From: an uncultured Actinomycetes bacterium
Lineage (GTDB): Bacteria > Actinomycetota > Actinomycetes > Mycobacteriales > Nakamurellaceae
DNA length: 64,000 nt
NCBI GenBank assembly: GCA_937926105.1
Contig: CALANS010000209.1
Location: 62,001-126,000, forward strand
Direction of reading: 5' to 3'
A program made the translations under genes and the position numbers. The notes below the pieces were generated by a model. That model was not told the DNA's origin. It saw only the letters and a list, made by a program, of their open reading frames with translations, and did no database searches. Positions 36,231 to 45,719 of the stretch are shown here, in pieces. Each line of letters begins with the position of its first letter. The stretch's first letter is position 1.

Positions 36231-37250
36231 TCAGCTAACCGGTGCCGTGGATGCGCGCACCACCAGGTCTGGGGCGAACACCACTTGGCGGTGACGATGG
36301 TGTTGGGGTGCAGCCACCTCGTCGACGAGCAGTTCGGTGGCGGCCTCGCCGAGTTGCGCGCGAGGTTGGCGCACCGACGTCAGCGGGACGGCGGCGGCCG
36401 CGGCGAACTCGATGTCGTCATAACCCACGATGGCGACGTCGTCGGGGACGCGCAGTCGGCGGTTGGTCATCGCCTGCAGGATCCCCAGCGCCAGCAGGTC
36501 GTTCGCGCAGAACACCGCCGTGGGTCGCCGGTCGGCGGGTCCCGCTGCGATCTGCTCGCCGGCCCACCGGCCCTGCGCGACGGTGAGCGCGCTGGTGGCG
36601 ACCACCCGGAGGTCCGACGCCGGTAGCCCGGCCGCGCCCAGCGCCTGGCGGGCACCGGCGAGCCGGTCGGCGACCTGCTTGAAGGCCGGCGGACCCCCGA
36701 CATAGGCGATGCGCCGGTGCCCGAGGCCGATCAGGTGGGATAGGGCGATCTCGCCGCCGACCACGTCGTCCACCGACACCGAGCAGAAGGACCTGGATGC
36801 GCGGCGGTCAACGAGGACCACCGACGTACCGCGCTGGCGCAGCGCGCTGACGCGGGCGGTGACACCCCCGACCGGGCTGAGTAACACCCCATACGTACGC
36901 TGCTCCTCGAGCACGCCGAGATAGTGCGCCTCGCGCTCCGCGGAGTCGGCACTGTTGCACAGCACGACCGACAGCCCCGCCTTGGCGGCGGCCAGCTCGA
37001 CACCGGCGGCGATATCGGTGAAGAACGGGTTGCCCACGTCCAGCACGAGCAGTCCGATGGTTCGACTGCGTCCGGCCCGCAACTGACGCGCGGCCTCGTT
37101 ACGCACGAATCCCATCTCGTCGATCGCCTGCTGAACGCGCGCGCGGGTCTCGCTGCCGACTCGATCCGGCCGGTTGAGCACGTTGGACACGGTCCCGAGT
37201 GAAACGCCTGCTCGTTCGGCGATGTCCCGAACGCTGACGGTGCCCGACAT
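36231..37250 (-). CDS. LacI-family regulator of the rhamnose operon (RhaR-like)
   Basis: A complete 339-residue LacI repressor: HTH SVRDIAERAGVSLGTVSNVL at residues 6-25, hinge NEAARQLRAGRSRTIGLL, and a periplasmic-binding-like core ending YDDIEFAAAAAVPLTSVRQP. It is divergent from the rhamnose transport and catabolism operon with about 200 bp between, and an ATGAAA-GG-TTTCAT palindrome overlaps the start region of that operon. It is clearly a different protein from the LacI at the left edge. Rhamnose or rhamnulose as inducer is inferred from context. Confidence 0.92.
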   Translation of the reverse strand: MSGTVSVRDIAERAGVSLGTVSNVLNRPDRVGSETRARVQQAIDEMGFVRNEAARQLRAGRSRTIGLLVLDVGNPFFTDIAAGVELAAAKAGLSVVLCNSADSAEREAHYLGVLEEQRTYGVLLSPVGGVTARVSALRQRGTSVVLVDRRASRSFCSVSVDDVVGGEIALSHLIGLGHRRIAYVGGPPAFKQVADRLAGARQALGAAGLPASDLRVVATSALTVAQGRWAGEQIAAGPADRRPTAVFCANDLLALGILQAMTNRRLRVPDDVAIVGYDDIEFAAAAAVPLTSVRQPRAQLGEAATELLVDEVAAPQHHRHRQVVFAPDLVVRASTAPVS

Positions 37251-37381
37251 GCCGGACGTCCTTTCCCGAATTGTTCGTGAATCGTATCAGCGTTGTGACC
37301 ACCGATGGATCACCGCGTTCGGCGCTTGCGGCGGGCCCGATCGAGCACGTACCGCGCGGTTTACCCAATATCTGAAGGGTA

Positions 37382-37433
37382 TTGACGCCACGTCGACGGC
37401 GGCCTACTGTCGCCAGCGAATGAAAGGTTTCAT
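37382..37433 (+). promoter_or_regulatory. Promoter and operator of the rhamnose operon
   Basis: TTGACG (37382-37387), 17-bp spacer, TACTGT (37405-37410), then ATGAAAGGTTTCAT (37420-37433), a palindrome with six-base arms around GG. Repressor binding there would block transcription of the ABC/rha genes. A weaker TGAATCGTATCA (about 37278-37289) near the lacI start may serve autoregulation. Confidence 0.6.
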
Positions 37434-37450
37434 CAGATCCGGGAGCGACA

Positions 37451-38965
37451 GTGCTGAGCGAGACAACCAGCGGCCCCGTGCTGCTCGAGCTCGACCACGC
37501 GCAGAAGTCGTTCGGCGCGGTGCATGCGCTGCTGGACGGGTCGATCACGCTCTATGCCGGCGAGGCGCATGCGCTGGTGGGGGAGAACGGTGCCGGCAAG
37601 TCGACTCTGGTGAAGATCCTCGCCGGGGTGCACCGACCCGACGCTGGGGTGCTGCGGGTGGGCGGCGAGACGGTGGAGTTCTCCGGCCCGGCAGCGGCGC
37701 GGGCCGCGGGCGTCGCGGTCATCTACCAGGAACCCACCCTGTTCCCCGACCTCACAGTGGCGGAGAACATCTTCATGAGCCGGCAGCCGGTGCGGGCCGG
37801 CCGGCGGATCGACCGGAGGGCCATGGACCGGGCGGCGGCGGACGTCTTCGCCAGGCTCGGCGTCGGGTTGGACCCGCAGCGCCAGGCCCGCGGGCTGTCG
37901 GTGGCCGACCAGCAGATCGTGGAGATTGCCAAGGCGCTGTCGATGAGCGCCCGGGTGCTGGTGATGGACGAGCCGACGGCCGCGCTGACCAGCGTCGAAG
38001 TGGACCGGCTGTTCGCCGTGATGCGGACCCTGCGCGAGCAGGGCGCCGCCGTGCTGTTCATCTCGCACCGGCTGGAAGAGGTCTTCGCGGCCTGCCAGCG
38101 CCTGACGATCATGCGTGACGGGGCCTTCGTGCGCACCGACCCGGTCGGGGCCATGACGGTCGACGACGTGATCACCGCCATGGTGGGCCGCGAGCTGGAC
38201 GCGATGTTTCCCAAGACCGCCACCACCCCGGGCGAGGTGATGCTCCAGGTCGAGCGGCTCAGTCGCCAGGGAGTCTTCAGCGACATCTCGTTCTCGGTGC
38301 GGGAGGGCGAGATCGTGGCGCTGGCCGGACTGGTGGGCGCAGGGCGCAGCGAGGTCGCCAGGGCGATCTTTGGCATCGACGCGGCCAGTGGCGGCACCGT
38401 GACCGTGGCCGGAACCGCTCTCCCGCTGGGTAATCCGCGGGCTGCGATGGCCGCGGGGATAGCGCTGGTTCCGGAGGATCGCCGGCAGCAGGGGCTGGTG
38501 ATGGATCTGGGCATCGACAAGAACATTGCGCTCGCGTCGCTGCGCAGGTTGGGTCGTGCCGGGCTGATCCGACGGTCCGCGGAGCGCGCGCTGGCACTGC
38601 GCTGGGCGCGCCGACTGCGGCTGAAGTTTTCCCGGGTCGGTAATCCGGTGTGGACGTTGTCGGGCGGGAACCAGCAGAAGGTCGTGCTGGGTAAGTGGCT
38701 GGCGCGCGAGCCGAAGGTGCTGATCGTCGACGAGCCCACCAGGGGGATCGACGTGGGCACCAAGTCGGAGGTGCACCGGATCCTCGACGAGCTGGCCGCG
38801 CACGGGGTCGCCGTGCTGATGATCTCCTCGGAGCTGCCGGAAGTGCTGGGCATGGCCGACCGTGTCCTGGTGCTGCACGAGGGTCGGCTGACCGCCGCGT
38901 TGGACCGGTCGGAGGCCACCGAGGACGCGGTCATGCGTGCCGCCACCGGGCAGGTCGCCGCGTGA
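37451..38965 (+). CDS. rhaT: L-rhamnose ABC transporter ATPase (CUT2, two ABC domains)
   Basis: A 504-residue tandem ATPase. Domain 1 has Walker [10 protein letters not shown] near residue 47 and Walker [12 protein letters not shown]; domain 2 has the degenerate Walker [10 protein letters not shown] typical of CUT2 ATPases, signature LSGGNQQK and [12 protein letters not shown]. It powers sugar import through the two following permeases. The rhamnose assignment rests on the catabolic genes in the same operon; the symbol follows the rhizobial rhaSTPQ system. GTG start with GGGAG six bases before it. Confidence 0.88.
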   Translation: MLSETTSGPVLLELDHAQKSFGAVHALLDGSITLYAGEAHALVGENGAGKSTLVKILAGVHRPDAGVLRVGGETVEFSGPAAARAAGVAVIYQEPTLFPDLTVAENIFMSRQPVRAGRRIDRRAMDRAAADVFARLGVGLDPQRQARGLSVADQQIVEIAKALSMSARVLVMDEPTAALTSVEVDRLFAVMRTLREQGAAVLFISHRLEEVFAACQRLTIMRDGAFVRTDPVGAMTVDDVITAMVGRELDAMFPKTATTPGEVMLQVERLSRQGVFSDISFSVREGEIVALAGLVGAGRSEVARAIFGIDAASGGTVTVAGTALPLGNPRAAMAAGIALVPEDRRQQGLVMDLGIDKNIALASLRRLGRAGLIRRSAERALALRWARRLRLKFSRVGNPVWTLSGGNQQKVVLGKWLAREPKVLIVDEPTRGIDVGTKSEVHRILDELAAHGVAVLMISSELPEVLGMADRVLVLHEGRLTAALDRSEATEDAVMRAATGQVAA

Positions 38966-39996
38966 CCGCCGACACCGTCACCGCCCGTACCGGCGCGCGC
39001 TTCGCGCGTGCGGGGTCGCTACTACGGGCCCGGGAGCTCGGGATCGTGCTCGCGATCGTGATCGTCTTCGTCGCGGCCACCATCGCCAACCCGGCCTTCG
39101 CACACCTGGACAGCGTGCAGCAGTTGCTGATCGGCGCGTCGCTGATCGCGCTGATGGGGGTCGGGGAGACCCTAGTCATCCTGACCCGCAACTACGACCT
39201 GTCGGTCGGATCCGTGCTCGGGTTGTGTGCCTACGTCATCGGCATGACGTTCCGCGCGCACCCCGGGATGCCCGCCATTCTCGGATTCCTCATCGGCATC
39301 GCACTGGGCGCCGCGATCGGAGCCATCAACGGCTGGATCACCACCTTCTTCCACGTGCCCAGCCTGGCCGTCACCCTCGCGATGCTCTACGTCATTCGGG
39401 GCGTGGACGGCGTGATCGTCAACGGCCACACCATCGATCCCGACGTCATCCCCGCCTCCTTCCAGGCCGTGAGCTACCGCACCATCCTGGGGATCCCGTG
39501 GCTCGCACTGATCGTGGTGATCGTCGTCGCGTTATTCGCCTACCTGCTGCGATCGTTCCGCTGGGCCCGCGACCTGTACGCCATCGGCTCCAGCCCGGAC
39601 GCGGCCAACCTAGCCGGTATCCCTTCTGGCCGCAGGGTTTTCATTGCCTTCGTAATCAGCGGCGCCCTCGCGGGCTTGGCCGGCGGCCTGTTCCTGGCCC
39701 TGCACGCGCAGATCGACGTGACCGGAGGGAATGGCTACGAGCTGTCGGTGATAGCGGCGGTCGTCGTCGGCGGTGTGGCGATCTTCGGAGGGAGCGGCAC
39801 GGTGGTGGGGGCGGCGCTTGGTGCCGTCCTGCTGAACACCATCGACCAGGCGCTGGTAGCCACCAAGGTCTCGTCCTTCTGGAACCAGGCGATTGCCGGC
39901 GCCCTGCTGCTGATCGCCATCGCCTTCGACCGGTGGCTCGGGTTGCGGGTCGCCAAGAGCCTGCGCTCCGCTAAGGGGGCGCATCGTGACCTCTGA
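38962..39996 (+). CDS. rhaP: L-rhamnose ABC transporter permease 1 (CUT2)
   Basis: A 344-residue RbsC-type permease with eight to ten hydrophobic helices ([22 protein letters not shown] at the start) and the CUT2 motif [20 protein letters not shown] near residue 205-225. The GTG start is in a GTGA overlap with the ATPase gene; a longer in-frame reading upstream lies inside the ATPase and is rejected. Works with the next permease as a heterodimer. Confidence 0.88.
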   Translation: MTADTVTARTGARFARAGSLLRARELGIVLAIVIVFVAATIANPAFAHLDSVQQLLIGASLIALMGVGETLVILTRNYDLSVGSVLGLCAYVIGMTFRAHPGMPAILGFLIGIALGAAIGAINGWITTFFHVPSLAVTLAMLYVIRGVDGVIVNGHTIDPDVIPASFQAVSYRTILGIPWLALIVVIVVALFAYLLRSFRWARDLYAIGSSPDAANLAGIPSGRRVFIAFVISGALAGLAGGLFLALHAQIDVTGGNGYELSVIAAVVVGGVAIFGGSGTVVGAALGAVLLNTIDQALVATKVSSFWNQAIAGALLLIAIAFDRWLGLRVAKSLRSAKGAHRDL

Positions 39997-41203
39997 GCGC
40001 GACAACGCCGGCGCCACCATGCCGGTGACGGAACCACCCACCGCGCCCCCGCCGGCATCAACTGTCGCCCACGATGCCGGGAACCCGGCCATCCCTGGGG
40101 ATGTCGAGTCCGGCCGAGTGGGACGCGGCGTGCTGCGTTGGGAGTCGGGGCTGGTCCTCGTTCTTGCTCTCGTGCTCGGATTCGGCGCCTGGCAGGTGCC
40201 GCACTTCCTGACCGCCACCAACGTGTTCTACATCGGCCTGAACATGGGCGAATTGGCGATCATGGCGCTGCCGATGCTGCTGATCATCATCACCGGCGAG
40301 ATTGACCTGTCCGTGGCGTCCATGCTGGGCCTGTCCGGAGTGGTGGCGGGCCAGGTGTTCTCGGCCGGGGCGGGCATCTGGGTCGCGATCATCGCGGCAC
40401 TCGCGGTCGGCGCCCTGGGCGGCGCCCTGAACGGCTTTCTGGTCGCCGGGATGGGGTTGCCGTCGATCGCGGTGACGATCGGCACACTGACGCTGTTCCG
40501 GGGAGTCGCGGAGATCGTCCTCGCGCCCCGGACCATCACCGGATTCCCGACCTGGCTCACCAACGCCGGCGTGACCCCGGTGGCCGGCACGCACCTGTCG
40601 TTCTCGGCGGCGGTCTTCGTCGTACTGGCGATCGTGACCGGGATCGTGTTGCACGCCAGCGGACTGGGCCGCAGCATCTATGCCATCGGCCTGCAGCCGG
40701 AGTCGGCGCTGTTCGCCGGCATCCGGGTGCGCCGGATCAAGTTCGCCCTGTTCGTAGTCTCCGGCGTGGCCTGCGCATTCGCCGGCGTGCTGTTCACCGC
40801 GAAAAACGCCTCCGTCAGTTACGACGCCGGAACCGGCCTGGAACTGACCGTGGTGGCGATCGTGCTGTTCGGTGGGGTGTCGATCTTCGGCGGCCGCGGC
40901 ACGCTCCTCGGTGTCGTGCTCAGCGTCGTGATCGTCGGCTTCCTGCAACAGGCCATCACCCAGATGCCGGCCTCGCCGACGATCCAGAACATGAAGCCGC
41001 AGTTGCAGGCCATCATCATCGGCATCCTGCTCCTGCTATCGGTAATCCTGCCGGACGGGGCCGAGATAGGCAGGCGGCTGCGCGGCCGTATCCACCGCCA
41101 TCGTGGCCCCACCCGACGGCGTCCACCCGTCGTCGTCGCCGGCCCCTCCGCAGCCGACGGTGCACGACGCACCGCTCCATCCGAGAGAAAGGCAGCACCA
41201 TGA
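39986..41203 (+). CDS. rhaQ: L-rhamnose ABC transporter permease 2 (CUT2)
   Basis: A 405-residue RbsC-type permease with a Pro/Ala-rich cytoplasmic N-terminus of about 45 residues, then transmembrane helices, TGEIDLSVASMLGLSGVVAG and YAIGLQPESALFAGIRVRRIK. It starts at GTG 39986, 11 bases inside the previous gene, and its stop overlaps the rhaS start (ATGA). The C-terminus is basic and Pro-rich. Confidence 0.88.
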   Translation: MTSERDNAGATMPVTEPPTAPPPASTVAHDAGNPAIPGDVESGRVGRGVLRWESGLVLVLALVLGFGAWQVPHFLTATNVFYIGLNMGELAIMALPMLLIIITGEIDLSVASMLGLSGVVAGQVFSAGAGIWVAIIAALAVGALGGALNGFLVAGMGLPSIAVTIGTLTLFRGVAEIVLAPRTITGFPTWLTNAGVTPVAGTHLSFSAAVFVVLAIVTGIVLHASGLGRSIYAIGLQPESALFAGIRVRRIKFALFVVSGVACAFAGVLFTAKNASVSYDAGTGLELTVVAIVLFGGVSIFGGRGTLLGVVLSVVIVGFLQQAITQMPASPTIQNMKPQLQAIIIGILLLLSVILPDGAEIGRRLRGRIHRHRGPTRRRPPVVVAGPSAADGARRTAPSERKAAP

Positions 41204-42480
41204 CCCGAATCAGGTTCCACAGAACCGGCGTCACCACCGCCCTGGCCGTGCTGGCCACGGTTGCCCTGGCAGCGTGTGGCAGCACGGCGGGCAGCTCGAA
41301 CACCGCGGGGTCGGGCGGAAGCACCGCGACGCCCCCGTCCAGCAGCGCGGGATCGGCGGCCGGTGCGTCGGGCTCCTCGTCAATGGCGCCGGCGGGCACG
41401 CCGTCTGGCGCCTCCAGCGCCTCCAGCGCCTCCAGCGCGTCCGGCGCCGGCTCGGCGAGCGCATCGTCCGGTGCCGCCACGTCGGCCTCGGTCGCGGCCA
41501 GTTCTGGGACCACCGGAACTATCGGCGCCGAGGGGGTGAAGAAGGGCCTCACGGTCTACTACATCCCCAAGGACACGCAGAACCCGTACGAGGTGATCGC
41601 CGACAAGGGCGGCGAGCAGGCACTCCAGGAACTGGGCGGCAAGGTGGTCGTCTCCAGCGGCACGCAGGACACCGCGGCGGCCCAGATCCCCTCGATCCAG
41701 GCGGCGATCCAGGCGCACGCCGACGCTATCGTCATCGCGGGCAACGATCCGTCGGCGCTGTGCCCGACCCTGAACCAGGCGTCCCAGGCCGGGATCAAGA
41801 TCGTGGCGTTCGACTCGGATGTCAACTGCGGGCAGAACCCGCCGCACCTGTTCATCAATCAGGCCGACACCGAGACCATCGGGCGCTCCGAGGTCCAGTT
41901 GCTCGACAAGCTCATGGGCGGCACCGGCGGCGACATCGCGATCCTGTCCGCGGCCGCCAGCGCGACCAACCAGAATTCGTGGATCAAGTACATGAAAGAG
42001 GAGCTGAAGAACTACCCGAAGCTCAAGCTCGTCACCACCGTGTACGGCAACGACGATCCAGCCACCTCACTGACCGTGCTGCAGGGTCTGATCTCGGCCT
42101 ACCCGAACCTGAAGGGGATCATCTCGCCGACCACCGTGGGAATCTCGACTGCGGCGCAGTACCTGTCCACCCACAAGGATCTCGCGAAGAAGATCACTCT
42201 TACGGGCTTGGGCCTGCCATCGCAGATGAAGCAGTACATCCATGACGGCACCGTCAAGGCCTTCGAGCTGTGGAACCCCAACGATCTCGGCTACCTGGCG
42301 GGCTACGCCGCTGCCGGCCTGGCATCCGGAACGTTCACGCTGGACACCGGATCGACCTTCCACGCCGGCCGGCTGGGTGACTACAAGGTCCTGGCCCCTG
42401 CGGCGGGGACTGGCCCGTCCGTGGTGCTGGGGCCGCCGACCGTGTTCGACTCCAGCAACGTGGACAAGTTCAACTTCTAG
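41200..42480 (+). CDS. rhaS: L-rhamnose-binding lipoprotein
   Basis: A 426-residue RbsB/LsrB-type (type I periplasmic) binding protein. Signal peptide and lipobox LAAC near residue 26, followed by an unusually long Ser/Ala/Gly linker of about 80 residues that includes three tandem 9-bp repeats (Ala-Ser-Ser, about 41407-41440), then the binding domain (GLTVYYIPKDTQNPYEVIADKG; AIVIAGNDPSALCPTL; IVAFDSDVNC). It delivers sugar to the two permeases. The linker would hold the binding domain away from the membrane through the thick wall. Confidence 0.88.
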   Translation: MTRIRFHRTGVTTALAVLATVALAACGSTAGSSNTAGSGGSTATPPSSSAGSAAGASGSSSMAPAGTPSGASSASSASSASGAGSASASSGAATSASVAASSGTTGTIGAEGVKKGLTVYYIPKDTQNPYEVIADKGGEQALQELGGKVVVSSGTQDTAAAQIPSIQAAIQAHADAIVIAGNDPSALCPTLNQASQAGIKIVAFDSDVNCGQNPPHLFINQADTETIGRSEVQLLDKLMGGTGGDIAILSAAASATNQNSWIKYMKEELKNYPKLKLVTTVYGNDDPATSLTVLQGLISAYPNLKGIISPTTVGISTAAQYLSTHKDLAKKITLTGLGLPSQMKQYIHDGTVKAFELWNPNDLGYLAGYAAAGLASGTFTLDTGSTFHAGRLGDYKVLAPAAGTGPSVVLGPPTVFDSSNVDKFNF

Positions 42481-42550
42481 CGATACCGCTGACGGGCGGG
42501 ACCCGGTGCGCGGCACCGGGTCCCGGTCGCCGACCGGAAAGGGGCGTGAG

Positions 42551-42904
42551 GTGACGCGGTACTGCTTCCGGCTACAGGTCCGCCCGGACCTGCTGGGTGA
42601 GTACACCGCCCGGCATGCGGCGGTGTGGCCCGAGATGCTGCAGGCGCTGCGTGCGTCGGGTTGGCAACACTACTCAATCTTCGCGGCCCCCGATGGCACC
42701 GTCATCGGATACGTCGAGGCTGCGAGCCTTGCGGCTGCCCAGCAGGCGATGGCCCGCACCGAGGTCAACGCCCGCTGGCAGCAGGACATGGCCCGGTTCT
42801 TCACCGGTTTGGGCGGTGCGCCCGCGGACGAGGGGTTCGAACTACTCGACGAGATCTTCAATCTCGACGATCAACTGGCCGATCAGAGACCACAGGAGCG
42901 GTGA
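42551..42904 (+). CDS. rhaM: L-rhamnose mutarotase
   Basis: A 117-residue RhaM/RhaU-family protein: RYCFRLQVRPDLLGEYTARH, then HAAVWPEML with the conserved His and Trp-Pro-Glu, GWQHYSIF, GYVEA and TEVNARWQQDM. It interconverts alpha and beta anomers of L-rhamnose so that the isomerase gets its preferred form. Slightly longer at the C-terminus than the usual 104 residues. GTG start at 42551. It is a strong marker that this operon is for rhamnose. Confidence 0.92.
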   Translation: MTRYCFRLQVRPDLLGEYTARHAAVWPEMLQALRASGWQHYSIFAAPDGTVIGYVEAASLAAAQQAMARTEVNARWQQDMARFFTGLGGAPADEGFELLDEIFNLDDQLADQRPQER

Positions 42905-42906
42905 CG

Positions 42907-44448
42907 ATGCAGCCAGGATCGGCACGCCCGCCCGAGGGCGGCGCGCTGGAACCATTGCGCCCATCGCCGGCGACCAGGGTCGGTCTCGTGGCCGGCGGCC
43001 TGGGCGCGTACTGGCCGCAGTTCCCGGACCTGCTGCCCCAGTTGCGCCACTCCGCCGAGCGGGTGACGCAGCGGATGCGCGAGCTAGGTTGCGAGGTGAT
43101 CGACGCCGGGTTCATCTCCGACGCACCCGAGGGTGCCGCCGCGGCAGAACTGTTGCGGCGCGAGGGATGCGACATCATCGTCGGATTCCTGACCACCTAC
43201 ATGACAGCGTCGATGCTGTTGCCGATCGCGCAGCGCAGCGGTGCTCCGGTGCTGTTGATCAACCTGCAGCCGACCGAGGCGATGGATCACGCCACCTTCG
43301 ACACCGGGGCGTGGCTGGCCTACTGCGGCGCCTGTCCGTTGCCCGAAATGGCCAACACGTTCCGCCGCGCCGGCATCGAGTTCCGGTCGGTATCCGGATA
43401 TCTGGAGGACGAGCGGGCCTGGCGCCGCATCGCCCGTTGGGTGCGGGCGGCCGGCGTGCGTGCGGTACTGCGCCGCGGCAGGCATGGTCTGATGGGCCAC
43501 CTGTACCCGGGGATGCTGGACGTCTCGACGGATCTCACTCTGGTGAGCACCAACTTCGGCGGACACGTCGAGGTGCTCGAATTCGATGACCTGCGGGTCC
43601 GGGTCGAGCAAGTCACCGACGAGGACACCCGGGGTCGCATCGCGTTGGCCTCGGAGATCTTCGACGTGCAACCCAGCGTCGACGACGAGGACTTCCGGTG
43701 GGCGGCCAGGGTGTCGCTCGGCCTTGATCGACTGGTCGAGGACTTCGGTCTGGACAGCGTCGCCTACTATCACCGCGGGCTGGACGGAGAGATCCACGAA
43801 AGGCTCGGCGCGGGAATGATCCTCGGTGCATCGCTGCTGACGGCGCGGGGCGTTCCGGCGGCGGGGGAGTATGAACTGCGGACGTCGCTGGCGATGCTGG
43901 TCGTTGACAGGCTGGGGGGCGGCGGATCCTTCACCGAGTTGCAGGCGCTGAACTTCCGCGACGGCGTCGTCGAGATGGGCCACGACGGCCCGGCCCACCT
44001 CGCGATCAGCGATGCGAAACCGTTACTGCGTGGGCTGGGCGTCTATCACGGCAAGCGCGGATGGGGCGTATCCGTGGAACTCGGGGTGCGCCACGGCCCC
44101 GTCACGGTGGTGGGCATCGCCCAGCAGCCCGACGGCCGCTACGAGTTCACGGTATCCGAGGGTACGGTCGTGCCCGGGCCGCTGCTGCAGATCGGAAACA
44201 CCACGTCCAGGGTCGATTTCGGCTGTGACCCGGGCGAGTGGACGGATGCCTGGAGTGCGTCCGGGATCTCGCATCACTGGGCGCTCGGCACCGGCCACCT
44301 GGCCGGCGACGTCGGGGCGGTCGCGGAACTCCTCGGCACCGACATGAGCCAGATCCGCATCAACGAAGTCCCGTCCGGGGACGGCGGAAGTGAGCGACGC
44401 CGCCACCGAGACAACCGGGACGCAGGAGGAAAGGGAGCGCTCGGGTGA
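42907..44448 (+). CDS. AraA/FucI-fold sugar isomerase-like protein
   Basis: A 513-residue protein with an L-arabinose/L-fucose isomerase-like layout: N-terminal Rossmann-like part (VGLVAGGLGAYWPQFPDLLP; CDIIVGFLTTYMTASMLLPI), a central PALETLSG-like region (GMLDVSTDLTLVSTNFGGHV) and a C-terminal barrel with EMGHDGPAH and ISHHWALGTGHL as probable metal sites. ATG 42907 follows AGGAG (42894-42898), two bases after the mutarotase stop. A true rhamnose isomerase follows, so this is a second isomerase whose substrate is not obvious: L-fucose, L-lyxose or another deoxy sugar are options. Overlaps rhaI by four bases. Confidence 0.75.
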   Translation: MQPGSARPPEGGALEPLRPSPATRVGLVAGGLGAYWPQFPDLLPQLRHSAERVTQRMRELGCEVIDAGFISDAPEGAAAAELLRREGCDIIVGFLTTYMTASMLLPIAQRSGAPVLLINLQPTEAMDHATFDTGAWLAYCGACPLPEMANTFRRAGIEFRSVSGYLEDERAWRRIARWVRAAGVRAVLRRGRHGLMGHLYPGMLDVSTDLTLVSTNFGGHVEVLEFDDLRVRVEQVTDEDTRGRIALASEIFDVQPSVDDEDFRWAARVSLGLDRLVEDFGLDSVAYYHRGLDGEIHERLGAGMILGASLLTARGVPAAGEYELRTSLAMLVVDRLGGGGSFTELQALNFRDGVVEMGHDGPAHLAISDAKPLLRGLGVYHGKRGWGVSVELGVRHGPVTVVGIAQQPDGRYEFTVSEGTVVPGPLLQIGNTTSRVDFGCDPGEWTDAWSASGISHHWALGTGHLAGDVGAVAELLGTDMSQIRINEVPSGDGGSERRRHRDNRDAGGKGALG

Positions 44449-45608
44449 ACCGGGATCAGGTCAATACGATATTGCGGGCACAGCGTATCGAACTACCCTC
44501 ATGGGCGTTCGGTAATTCCGGCACGCGGTTCAAGGTGTTCGCCCAGGCCGGGGTGCCACGTGACCCGTATGAGAAGATTGCCGACGCTGCGCAGGTGCAC
44601 CGGTTCACCGGCATCGCTCCGACCGTGGCGCTGCACATCCCGTGGGACCGGGTGGACGACTATGGCAAGCTGGGCGCATTCGCCGTCGAGCAGGGCGTGA
44701 CGCTGGGCACCATCAATGCCAACGTGTTCCAGGACGACGACTACATGCTGGGCAGCGTGTGTCACCCGGACGAGGTGGTACGGCGCAAGGCGGTGGCGCA
44801 CTTGCTGGAGTGCATCGACGTGATGGACCAGACCGGCTCCCGCGATTTGAAGCTGTGGTTCGCCGATGGCACCAACTATCCCGGCCAGGACTCGTTGCGG
44901 GCCAGGCAGGATCGGCTCGCCGAGGCGCTGGCAGAGGTCTATGCGCGCCTGGGTGAGAGCCAGCGCCTGATCCTGGAGTACAAGTTCTTCGAGCCGGCGT
45001 TCTACTCGACGGACGTGCCGGACTGGGGGACGTCGTTCGCGCACTGCGTGCAATTGGGCGACCGGGCGAAGGTGTGCGTGGACACCGGACACCACGCACC
45101 AGGCACCAACATCGAGTTTATTGTGGCGTTCCTGCTGCGCGCCGGGAGATTGGGAGCGTTCGACTTCAACTCCCGCTTCTACGCCGACGACGACCTGATG
45201 GTGGGGGCTGCGGATCCGTTCCAGCTGTTTAGGATCCTTCACGAGTGCGCGCAGGCGGGGGCGCTGGATCCGGGCAACGGTATCGCCTACATGCTCGACC
45301 AGTGCCACAACATCGAGCCCAAGATTCCGGGTCAGATCCGGTCGGTGCTCAACGTGCAGGAGGCCGTCGCCAAGGTGTTGTTGGTGGATACCGAGGCGCT
45401 CGCCGCGGCGCAGCGAGCGGGGGACGTGTTGGGTGCCAATGCGGTGCTGATGGATGCCTTCAATACCGACGTGCGCCCGCTGCTGGCCGACCTGCGCTCC
45501 GATGCGGGCATGGACCCGGACCCGATGGCCGCCTATGCCCGGTCCGGTTATGCCGAGCGGATCACGGCGGAGCGGGTCGGGGGGACGCAGGCCGGGTGGG
45601 GCGCCTGA
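44445..45608 (+). CDS. rhaI: L-rhamnose isomerase
   Basis: A 387-residue TIM-barrel isomerase of the Pseudomonas-type rhamnose isomerase (xylose-isomerase-like) family. Recognisable segments are GTRFKVFAQAGVPRDPYEKI, ALHIPWD, LWFADGTNYPGQDS, metal-ligand LEYKFFEPAFY, VCVDTGHHAPGTNIEF and FDFNSRFYADDDLMVG, each holding expected Mn-binding Glu, Asp or His. It converts L-rhamnose to L-rhamnulose. GTG in a GTGA overlap with the upstream gene. It is unrelated in sequence to E. coli RhaA. Confidence 0.9.
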   Translation: MNRDQVNTILRAQRIELPSWAFGNSGTRFKVFAQAGVPRDPYEKIADAAQVHRFTGIAPTVALHIPWDRVDDYGKLGAFAVEQGVTLGTINANVFQDDDYMLGSVCHPDEVVRRKAVAHLLECIDVMDQTGSRDLKLWFADGTNYPGQDSLRARQDRLAEALAEVYARLGESQRLILEYKFFEPAFYSTDVPDWGTSFAHCVQLGDRAKVCVDTGHHAPGTNIEFIVAFLLRAGRLGAFDFNSRFYADDDLMVGAADPFQLFRILHECAQAGALDPGNGIAYMLDQCHNIEPKIPGQIRSVLNVQEAVAKVLLVDTEALAAAQRAGDVLGANAVLMDAFNTDVRPLLADLRSDAGMDPDPMAAYARSGYAERITAERVGGTQAGWGA

Positions 45609-45719
45609 TCCGATGCCTATGTGTGGTGATCCTCGTCGGCCGGGCGATGGCCGGGGATGTCGTCACCGATATCGATACCGACGTCTGATCGTGACCGACG
45701 CGTGATGGATGAGGACTGT

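Noticed and set aside
37433..38878. 481-codon reverse frame over the rhamnose ATPase, His/Gln/Arg-rich
   Set aside because: Low-complexity shadow of a clear ABC ATPase.
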